Source: Moniliella sp. 'wahieum' | Taxonomy: Eukaryota > Basidiomycota > Moniliellomycetes > Moniliellales > Moniliellaceae | Assembly: GCA_003971905.1 (NCBI GenBank) | Contig: RSEE01000042.1 | Span: 248,001-312,000 of the forward strand | Length of the DNA stretch: 64,000 nucleotides | Direction of reading: 5' to 3' | In this document: positions 57,086-64,000 of the stretch, piece after piece | How positions within the stretch are numbered: the stretch's first letter is position 1 | Layout of the letters: each line of letters opens with the position of its first letter | Made by a program: the position numbers and the translations under genes | The notes under the pieces: generated by a model | The model's input: only the letters and a program-made list of their open reading frames with translations | Databases searched by the model: none | What the model was told of the DNA's origin: nothing

Positions 57086-58283
57086 ATGAGCCAGCGGCCT
57101 GGGCAGGAGAACCAGACCTCCTCGCCGTCCGGCGTGGTCGTGGACGGTCCGTGTCGCCAACGAAGCGCACCCGCCAGCTGTGGTTCCAACCCCAACCCAC
57201 CGCGCTCTTCTCCCCCGACCCGCTAGCGCGCCCCGTGCGTTCTAACACGCCACCCGCGCCGGCCCGTGACACCGCAGCTCCAGCTGTTGGTGCCGCACTG
57301 GCACTTGACTTGCCCCCACGCTCTCCCAGCAAGCCCATGCTGGGAGATAAGTCGAACCGCAGCCCAGCCAAGCCATCGCGCCCGCCCATGCGGTTTGACA
57401 TGAAGGGCAACCGGTTGCCCGATGAGGAGGGAACCCAACTTGCTGCCCCCGTTCTTGCCCCCACTCCTAGTAAAGCGCAGCCCTCATCCCCACCCGGTCC
57501 CGTACGTGTACGCCTCAACCCCGCTCACACCGAGTGGCCCGAGGTGGAGTACATGCCCCCAAGCCGATGGCGCGCGGATGGGACATTCCTGAGCTCCAAG
57601 GTCTACCGCAAGGGGACAAACTTGTCTCCTTTGTCGACTCGATTTCCTTTTGTCCCCATCTCTCCGCCTCGCAGGCGGAGGGCAAGCCGTCGCCAATAGA
57701 CCGGGAACGGTACTTGGGTGGTCCGGCGGACGCGCTCTTCCCCTGGGACTTGTCGTTGCCAGAGTTAGCCGACGAAAGCCTGACCGACGACGAGGGTGAT
57801 GCCTACCGCCTCGCCCAGCTGTTGGGATCCGACCCCAAACAATTGCCGCCACTTGTACCGCGCGGTGCCCACCCCACCAAGTCGAGTTCCAGTCTCGGCT
57901 CTCATCCGCGTCCAGGCTCACGACCTGCTCCCCGTCCCCAACCGCAAGCCTCGAACGGCCAACAAGGCCCAGCAGCACTTCGTAGTGCTACGGGCAAATC
58001 GCTCCGTGGCCCTGCACCGCTTCGTACCGCTCGTACCGCCCGTGCGCCTCCCCGCCCCGCTGCCCGCCCCACATCCACGCGCACCAGCGCGTCCCGCACT
58101 CCCTCAGCCGTTGCGCCAACCACGACAAAGTCCGTTGCTGCCATGCCGCGGAACGGCGGCCGCCCCGTGCGCTCCGGGCGAGCTTCCCTCAGTTCGCGGC
58201 TAAGTGTGCGGGCAGGAATGAGTGCGCGGCAGCAAGACACGGGCGTGCTGCTCGCACTCAACCCGGCCGACGCCTTCTTCTGA
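57086..58283 (+). CDS. Ser/Pro-rich protein, candidate securin (Cut2/Pds1-like)
   Basis: About 390 residues from ATG 57086 (MSQRPGQENQTSSPSG). The N-terminal half is disordered, basic and Pro/Ser-rich (SPTKRTRQLWFQPQP; DLPPRSPSKPMLGDKSN). The centre has EWPEVEYMPP, close to the (D/E)IEYMPP element of fission-yeast securin Cut2, followed by acidic text with Trp and Leu (GWDIPELQGLPQGD; LFPWDLSLPELADESLTDDE). The C-terminal third is again Ser/Arg/Pro-rich and ends GVLLALNPADAFF-TGA. Basic N-terminus, IEYMPP-like centre, acidic patch and Ser/Arg-rich end match the securin layout. A QEN near the N-terminus could replace a KEN degron, and RxxL-type D-box candidates are weak. Frame changes near 57130, 57570 and 57660. 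Function is not proven. Confidence 0.45.
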
Positions 58284-59349
58284 GGTGGGAACTGTAATCC
58301 TTTGCCCCCTCTCCCTCTTTCCCCGTTTCCAGCTTTCTTCCCCCCGCCCTCTACTGTCGGTGCTGAGCGCCGAATTGGCAAATTCATATGATTCCTTTGA
58401 GATGGCACTGAAGTAAAAGGAGATGGTTCGCAGTGATACAGCCATAATAACCGGCGGCGACAGAGAGCAGGGCTGAGGGGGTTCGTCGCCTTCGGCTTTC
58501 GCTCCAAGCAGTTGCGCCCAGGGTCAGTTGTGGCGGATAGCAATAGCAGGAAGTGGTCCCGTCAAGATAAGACAGAAAGGCAAGCGACGTTAGGGAAAAA
58601 CGAGGCGCTGGGGCCCCAGAACACATCCTATAACATGCCTATGCCAACCCAGTGGCATTGAGTTTGAGCATGGTCCTCACGTCCTTGTGCGCTTTACCAT
58701 CATGCCTGTGCTGTTCGAGGGGGACGGCATGTCCGACGATGATGTGTGGGTGACCAGGCGGAGATGCGTTGGTTGTAGCACTTGCAAGTCCTGTACTCCA
58801 CCTCGAAGGCTATTAGCGTTCCCCTGCATGCTCGCTCAATCTCCCTCCTCTCTTTCCCGTCAGACGTTGCTGGAAGACCGATGTGGGTCACCACGTTATC
58901 TCCACGCCTTGTCTGAAGGTGCTCGGCAGCTGATCCCCAGGATCGCCGAGTGCTGCGCGTCGCACTTGAGCAGGACTGGATGCTCCGCAAACTGCGTCGA
59001 CGCCAATCTTACTCACCCCGCGCCCGCGCCCGCACCGGTGCAAGGTGCAGCATGCCACACCCCTGTCACCGGCTCACCGGCGGTCACCGCGCGTCACCAG
59101 CCTGCTGCCCATTCCAAAGCTGTCGTGGCACTCGGACCTGGAGTATGACTCGACGCGCACTGCTTACGTAGACGACTGCCCCCGTGCCGGAAGTCTGGAG
59201 CCCATTGTGCAGAATGCGCAACGAGCACCCGCCGCAGCAGCGCAACAGCGCCCCCCTGCGACGGCAGCGTCCTGGGCCGTTGCGCACGCGCGCGGCACCA
59301 GCGCAGTGTGGGCCAGCGGCTGCTGCGGAACTGCCTGGGCGAGCCAGGG
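58284..59349. other. Upstream region of the GCN4-like gene
   Basis: 1.07 kb without a recognised gene. A TGACTC (half of a Gcn4/AP-1 site) lies at 59146–59151, about 200 bp before the TATA box. Confidence 0.5.
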
Positions 59350-59357
59350 TATAAAAA
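59350..59357 (+). promoter_or_regulatory. TATA box of the GCN4-like gene
   Basis: TATAAAAA at 59350, about 100 bp before the first upstream ATG and 500 bp before the main start, placing the mRNA start near 59380–59420. Confidence 0.65.
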
Positions 59358-59451
59358 GTTTGCCGGCTGCGCTCGGCTGCCCGCCTCTTTCCCCCACCCC
59401 CTCCTCTACCAACCCAGCCCACCCCGTCTTACTGCCTGCATCGTGCCCACC

Positions 59452-59469
59452 ATGGCCTTCTCCGCTTAA
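59452..59469 (+). promoter_or_regulatory. uORF1: MAFSA-stop
   Basis: Five-codon upstream frame in a strong context (CCCACCATGG). It is the first ATG downstream of the TATA box. It matches the short first uORF of fungal GCN4/cpc-1/cpcA leaders, which permits reinitiation. Confidence 0.65.
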
Positions 59470-59596
59470 GCGAACCGGTCCCCTGACCACATCCCGGCGT
59501 ATCTCCTGCATCCGCCCCGCACCCGTACAATTTGGTTTCCCCAAGTTGTGCTGTTGACCAACCTTGTTGCCTCTGCACCCCCCCTCCCAGCCCACC

Positions 59597-59749
59597 ATGT
59601 TTACCCTCTCTGCCCCCGCGGCTTTCCTGGCATCATGCCCTCCCCTCTCCAACCTTGCGTTTGACGCCCAACAACCGTTCTTAACAAGCCTCCTGCGTTC
59701 CCGAGCCTCTCGGATCCTTCCCTGTCCCAACCCCCATCCCACTGAGTGA
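59597..59749 (+). promoter_or_regulatory. uORF2: 50-codon upstream frame
   Basis: ATG in a strong context (CCCACCATG), coding MFTLSAPAAFLASCPPLSNL and 30 more residues, ending TGA at 59747–59749. It lies 127 nt after uORF1 and 100 nt before the main start region. A long second uORF is the known layout in Neurospora cpc-1 and Aspergillus cpcA. No other ATG lies between TATA and main start except one nested inside uORF2. Confidence 0.65.
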
Positions 59750-59849
59750 CCCCGCTCCTCCGCAGTTTGCCTCCAAACCCCCTGCAACTGCCTCTTGCAT
59801 TGTGTCCCCCGACCAAGCAGACCTTTTTGTTACTGTATTGAACTTGATC

Positions 59850-60860
59850 ATGTGTATGTTTACCTCCTTGCATCGAGTCTCCGAATCAAGACTCACATTC
59901 CATCTGTCTCTCCAGCAACGATGATGAAAGATCCAACTTTCCCGACCGACGCTGGTGTGGATATGGCGTCGCTTTTCGGCCCTGACTCGGCTGGCCTCGC
60001 CGGCCTGTTGGGAACCGAGCCCATTGATGCGGGTGACGATGGGTATGCCACCACGGTGGAGGAAGACGACTTCCTCGCCGCGACCGATATGCCAGACTTT
60101 GAGGACATTGTCTTTCCCAGGACCTCAAGCCCAACGCTGGTATTATGGTTGATACCCTGCCCGCCCCAACAGCGGGTCAGGACCAAGTCACGGGGCTTCC
60201 TATGGAGTTTTCCTTCCCTGGTGCCGCGGTCGCGTTCCCGGCGGCGCTAATGGAAACCCCGGCTCTGGCGGACGACGCGTCAACCGCGGCGCTCCTCCAG
60301 ATTCTTACTCAAGCTGCCCTTCAGCAAACCCAGATGCAGTCTGCCTCTTCTCCTACGGAGCCGGCTCTCGAGCATGGTGCGCAAGGCTCGGTTTCCCCGC
60401 CCGGTGCGTCGCCGAGCCAAACGCCCATTCTCACCCCGGCTCAGCCTGGTGCAAGCGAGCGCAACGCCTCTCGTACCTCGCTGTCTCCTGTGACCGAGAC
60501 GGGCTCGACTGTGAGCGCGCCCGCGCACAAGCGCAAGCGTCGTGCGCGTGACTCGGCCGACCTGCTCCCGATGGATGCGCCGGCGGTGCAGAGCGTACCT
60601 ACCTCGCTCCCAGTGCCACTTCGCGCCGCGAGCTCCCCAAGGCAGACGGCGACGAGAGCGGCTTGAGCGTGGAAGCGATGCTGGCCAAGCGTCACAAGAA
60701 CACGATGGCCGCGCGGCAGTCGCGTCGTCGCAAGGCGGAGGAAATGTCGCAGCTGCGCGAGGAGAAGGAGGCGTTGGCTCGGCAGAATGCCGAGCTCAAG
60801 CGCCGCATTGAGGCGGTCGAGCTCGAGTTGGCTTCCGTCCGTGGCGAGCTCAGGGTGTGA
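59850..60860 (+). CDS. GCN4: GCN4/cpcA-like bZIP transcription factor
   Basis: Master activator of amino-acid biosynthesis in fungi, if the assignment holds. ATG 59850 is followed at once by a 62-nt intron (59854–59915, GTATGT donor, CTCCAG acceptor) that restores MSTMMKDPTFPTDAG in frame; ATG 59921 would serve an unspliced mRNA. The N-terminal half is acidic and hydrophobic (MASLFGPDSAGLAGLLGTEP; EEDDFLAATDMPDFEDIVFP), typical of activation domains. A Ser/Pro/Thr-rich linker carries the basic patch HKRKRRARDSADLLPMD. The C-terminus is the bZIP: KRHKNTMAARQSRRRKAEEM with the NxxAARxSRxRK signature, then a short zipper (LREEKEALARQNAELKRRIE) ending GELRV-TGA. Frame changes near 60120 and 60600. 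The two-uORF leader strongly supports translational control by eIF2 phosphorylation. Confidence 0.78.
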
Positions 60861-61247
60861 GCTGAGCTGAGCTGGGTTTGCCGGCCAGTGTGCTGATGCT
60901 GTGCTGTGCCCCTTTGGCTTTGCCGTCGGGGCCGGTAAAAAATTGTAGCCGTGCCCGTCTCGGCCTTTTCCATGCTTCCGTCTTTTTGTGCTCTTGGAGG
61001 GCCTGTTGGCCTCCACTCTTGCTTCTTTGTTCCTTTGTTCCTTTTGACTCGAAATGACTGGTTCACACTACGCTGCTTGAAGTTTGACGCTGTATAGCTG
61101 CTGTGATGCGACCACATTGGCAAGCGTTGTTGGGCCCACCCTATGTGTACACGATGACACGATGGCGGCATGCAGTTGTGTACGTGCTTGTCTGCAGAAG
61201 CGTGTGTTGATCAGGAGACAAAATACCAGTCTTCCAAATTAAATAAT
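60861..61247. other. 3' UTR of the bZIP gene and tRNA upstream flank
   Basis: 387 bp. T-rich stretches and a GTTTGCCGG-type sequence follow the bZIP stop. No gene seen before tRNA-Ala. Confidence 0.5.
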
Positions 61248-61332
61248 GGGCGGATAGCTCAGTTGGTAGAGCGCACGCTTCGCATGTACAGTGCCCTTGT
61301 GTGAGGTCTGGGTTCGATTCCCTATTCGTCCA
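61248..61332 (+). tRNA. tRNA-Ala(CGC) with a 13-nt intron and a weak T stem
   Basis: The acceptor GGGCGGA pairs with TTCGTCC, discriminator A. The D arm GCTC–AGTTGGTA–GAGC is exact (A box), and the anticodon stem CACGC pairs with GTGTG. The loop is TT-CGC-A with anticodon CGC at 61281–61283. A 13-nt intron lies at 61285–61297 (37/38 position). The B box GGGTTCGATTCC is intact, but only three T-stem pairs form (CTGGG against CCCTA). This points to a base error or decay. Seven T follow. Confidence 0.75.
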
Positions 61333-61333
61333 A

Positions 61334-61340
61334 TTTTTTT
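61334..61340 (+). terminator. Pol III terminator of tRNA-Ala
   Basis: Run of seven T starting two bases after the tRNA. Confidence 0.75.
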
Positions 61341-61564
61341 GGTAGTGCGACGAGCGCCTTTTTTCCTACTGCAGCTGGTGCCTCCCTCTCGCCCTCACCT
61401 GCCACAAACCAGCTGTACCAGCAATGGATCTGCCATCGCCACCTGGTAGTTGTAGTCTCGTCCCGCCCGCGCCATCTATCTATCTCAAGCCAAGCAACAT
61501 AGTTTCCCATCGTACATCCATCAATCCTGACCAGAGCCCAAGGGCAAGCGCGTAGCCTACCCGT

Positions 61565-62593
61565 TTAGGACGGAGGCGCATGCGCCCCATGCACACGCAC
61601 CATCGGTGCCGGCGCCTGCGCGCCGACGGGCCAGGGGTGCATGCCCCACGGGGCGAATGCGGTGTGGCGGGCGGCGGGGCAGGGTGGGCATGGCGGAGGC
61701 GGTGGGTACGCATGGGCGGGCACGTAGCCCTGGTACGTGCCCGGCCGGGACCGGGGCCAGGCGCCGGGGCCAAGTACGGTTGGGTGGGAAGGATGGGGTA
61801 CCCGTGCACCGGGCTCGGATGCACCGTTTCGCCCTTCGTACTCGCTTGCCCGGGTCGGGCGCTGCCGTGCCGGTAGCCCGGCGCTTGCCTGGTTCCTGTG
61901 CCTGCGCCGCCGCCGCCACGCCCGGGGGGGTTCCAACGGCGACCCCGGCTCCGAGTCGGGCGCGTTGCAGATGGATTGAATCAGGTCTTGGCCTTGGGGC
62001 GTGGTGACGAGCGGACGCAGTTGGGCGTCGAAAAGGTGTAGACCAAGCCGGACGAACTGACAATCAGCAGCAGCACATGGCTGCCGGTGAGCAGGGCAAG
62101 TTCGTACGCCTGTGCAGCGCGGACAAAGCCACGTTGACGGGCGAGGTGGCAGTGGCAGTGGCAGTGGCAAGTGTTAGTACACACCCACCTGGGAAAACCG
62201 GAACCTAGGCCAGAAGGTGGACGTACCTTTTTCATCAGACCCCATTTGCGCTTGCTAAAGGCAATGTGGCGCTTGGTATCGTCCTCAATAAAGGCCATCG
62301 TGATCGGGCGGCGACCAGTGGCCTTGTCGTCGTCGTCGTCGTCGTCGACCTCTGGCTCCTCTTCATCCACAACTTCGCTCTCGCCGTCGGCACGACCGGC
62401 CTGGGCCGTCTTGCTCGGTGAACGAGGCGCGGCCGGGGCAGAGGGGGCGGTGTCGGCCGAGTATCGAGGGCAAGGAGACGGACTTGTTCGTCGGTGGCGG
62501 GACGGAGGGTGCCGTAGGGCGTCTGGTACGCGCCGTCGGGTAAGGGCGTGACTGTGGCGGGCACTGGGGACGCAGAGGGGAGGCAGTGGACAT
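61565..62593 (-). CDS. MCM1: SRF-type MADS-box transcription factor (Mcm1-like)
   Basis: MADS-box regulators of the Mcm1/Arg80/SRF type bind CArG-like sites with partner proteins in cell-cycle, mating and arginine control. ATG 62593 begins MSTASPLRPQCPPQS. A leader of about 75 residues includes GAYQTPYGTLRPATDEQVRL and an acidic run (EVVDEEEPEVDDDDDDDK) directly before the MADS box, as in Mcm1/SRF. The MADS box starts GRRPITMAFIEDDTKRHIAF and SKRKWGLMKK. A 117-nt intron (62110–62226, GTACGT donor, TACTAAC branch) follows. Exon 2 continues AYELALLTGSHVLLLIVSS and SGLVYTFSTP, then FDAQLRPLVTTPQGQDLIQ and ICNAPDS, the SAM extension of SRF-type proteins. A Pro/His/Tyr-rich tail (YVPAHAYPPPPPCPPC) ends at 61565. 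Two or three frame changes. The usual Arg before HVTFSKRK-type text is replaced by HIAF. Confidence 0.88.
62147..62169. repeat. (GGCAGT)n tract in the MADS gene intron
   Basis: Nearly four GGCAGT units just upstream, in transcript terms, of the acceptor; on the coding strand a CCACTG run. Confidence 0.8.
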
Positions 62594-63510
62594 GGCGGGT
62601 GGTGGGCAGAGGGAGCGGGGCGGGCGAAGAGGAATGGGTAATGGACCCGACGGGGTGCGGAAGGCGGGCCAGGGCGTGTGGGACGGCGTGGCAGCCAGGG
62701 CGTTGTACCTTGTACGCAGAGATCGACGCTGGGCGAGGGGGCTGCTCTGATTGACTGTGGATGCTGGCGCTGGCCTGCCTGGGTTGCGTCTGGGGCAGCG
62801 TCGATCATCGATCATCCAGCGTGTTGGTGGCTGGGGGTGCTGGACGAGGGTGCGCCACGGTGGCGCCTGGACGCGCACTGTGCCCCCGTGGCGGGGGGGG
62901 GAGGGCGGCCGACATGCCAGACCATTGATTCATTGGCATCGAAGACCCCCGCCCAGGCCTCCGCCGTCCCCCTGGCTGTCCCGTGCCAGAGGCGGCTGGC
63001 TGCGCTGAGTGCGCCCCATGTCCACACGCCCCACTGTCACCCATCACCCCATCACACTCGCCTGCCTTCCCGCCTTCCGCTTCCGGCTGCGCTCTGCACT
63101 CGGCACGGCCAGCCGCGCTTCCTCGTTTCCACACGCAGCGGAGCGGCACGATTTCAATGCTGCGGCTGCGTGTTTCAATGTTCAGAGTGGCCCGCGCGCA
63201 CGTGGCAGGCTCCGTGAGCTCAGCCAGCGCTCAGCTCCGTCGGGCTGTCTGCGCACGGCATGCAATCTGCATGCGCAGGCTCAGCGCTGAGGCTCAGCAG
63301 CAGCCCAGCACAGCCGCGCTTACTCACCAGCCGCCCGATAGGCACGGCGGAGCACATGGGCTGACGTCAGCGGCGTCAGGTGGGGGCTCGCCGCGCTGGC
63401 CTGGGCTGCGGCTGCGCTGCTGGCTCGGCTGGCTGCATCGCCCGCGCCAGCGCTTCCCTCAGCAGCCACAGCAGGCCGCACGCGTGGCTCTTGGGTCTGT
63501 GCTGCCATCC
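62594..63510. promoter_or_regulatory. Divergent region between the MADS and ANTH genes
   Basis: About 900 bp, very GC-rich, with CATCGATCATC at 62802–62812 (same unit as the 12788 array) and GCTCAGCGCTGAG-type dyads near 63275–63292. No coding sequence recognised. Confidence 0.45.
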
Positions 63511-64000
63511 ATGTCCCAGTCGTAGTCTCCGCCCGCCCACCCCACCCCATCTGCCCATCTGACCCCCCCCCCCCGCCGCCAGCTCGACAGCACGTCCGCG
63601 CCGCCACCAAGCCCAACGGGCGTGCGCCCAAGCCCAGCACATCGACCCCCTCCTCGCCCACACCTTCTCCCGTGACCGCGACCTCCGCGACCTCGTCCAT
63701 GCCCTCGCTTCCCGTCTCTCCGACCGCGACCCCGAGGTCGCCTTCAAGACGCTCATCGTCATCCACACCCTCGTCCGCAACGGCGGCGTCGAAGAGGCCT
63801 CTCCACCGTCGCCGGGGGGATTGCGCCCAACAACTCAAGGCCTTGGCCGGCCGCGGCGGCTATGGCGGCGCGTCGCGCGGGGCCACCGCGTACGCTTCAC
63901 TCGTCCGCAGCTACGCGACCTACCTAGACGATCGCGTGCGCGCCTATAAGGAGCTCCATCACGACGTCATCGTGTCTCTGACACGGACCGCGCAGGCGCG
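63511..64000 (+). CDS. ANTH-domain clathrin assembly protein (AP180/CALM type), 5' part
   Basis: AP180/CALM proteins bind PtdIns(4,5)P2 through the ANTH domain and recruit clathrin in endocytosis. The domain begins after a likely intron (GTAGTC at 63522, CGCCAG ending near 63581): QHVRAATKPNGRAPKPK, then HIDPLLAHTFSRDRDLRDLV, HALASRLSDRDPEVAFKTL and IVIHTLVRNGG. After two frame changes it continues LKALAGRGGYGGASRG and AYASLVRSYATYLDDRVRAY, KELHHDVIVSL to the window edge. K/HID, VFKTLIVIHTL and YATYLDDR are ANTH landmarks. The start at ATG 63511 (MSQS) is likely but its splice phase does not fit exactly. The rest of the gene lies outside the window. Confidence 0.82.

Noticed and set aside
1-64000. 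Programmed frameshifting or a reassigned stop codon as explanation of the broken frames
   Set aside because: Breaks lie at many unrelated homopolymers in unrelated genes without a shared slippery sequence, and all three stop codons end intact genes.

Overview
The window is nuclear DNA of a dikaryotic fungus, most probably a basidiomycete. The evidence is short GT–AG introns (52–190 nt) with CTAAC/CTGAC-like branch sites, intron-containing tRNAs, a secreted glycoprotein of the basidiomycete 'macrofage-activating glycoprotein' type, and a full set of single-copy eukaryotic housekeeping genes. A smut relative (Ustilaginomycotina) is possible from the style of the intergenic repeats, but that is only inference. 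No bacterial operons, transposons, viral remnants or CRISPR arrays were recognised.

Layout, left to right. 1–5 kb: the 3' end of an unknown gene, tRNA-Gln, a class-I glutamine amidotransferase, eIF3h, and TFIIA small subunit (TOA2) divergent from eIF3h. 5–16 kb: mostly gene-poor and repeat-rich, with a C2H2 zinc-finger gene (7.5–8.9 kb) and a palmitoyl-protein thioesterase carrying a membrane extension (13.4–15.2 kb). 16–22 kb: a ~1,600-residue coiled-coil protein and ribosomal protein eS26, whose start codon is split by an intron. 23–30 kb: a Ser/Pro-rich protein, RAD23 and a pirin. 33–45 kb: an HSF-type transcription factor, an Oxa1/YidC-family mitochondrial insertase divergent from an EAF elongation factor, a Zn2Cys6 regulator and the secreted glycoprotein. 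45–49.8 kb: a second gene-poor stretch with two doubtful genes. 49.8–64 kb: a dense block with CDK8/SSN3, MsrB, RRP7, AP-1 mu, a securin candidate, a GCN4/cpcA-like bZIP with a two-uORF leader, tRNA-Ala, an MCM1-like MADS-box gene and the start of an AP180/CALM-type ANTH gene.

The genes do not form one pathway. At least five pairs are divergent and share a 200–900 bp promoter region: eIF3h/TOA2, insertase/EAF, CDK8/MsrB, RRP7/AP-1 mu, MADS/ANTH. Eight of about 25 genes are transcription regulators or general transcription factors.

Two features run through the whole window. (1) Almost every conserved gene changes reading frame once or more, usually at a 2–6 base homopolymer, while protein similarity continues across the change. 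This looks like uncorrected single-base indels from long-read sequencing, not gene decay, so the CDS entries below give gene spans and most will not translate in one frame. (2) The intergenic DNA is full of short tandem arrays with a 7-nt period. Many units are a self-complementary hexamer plus one spacer base (AAGCTT+G, AGATCT+G, AACGTT+G, ATCGAT+C), and there are clusters of perfect hairpins. This repeat grammar is the least explained signal in the window.
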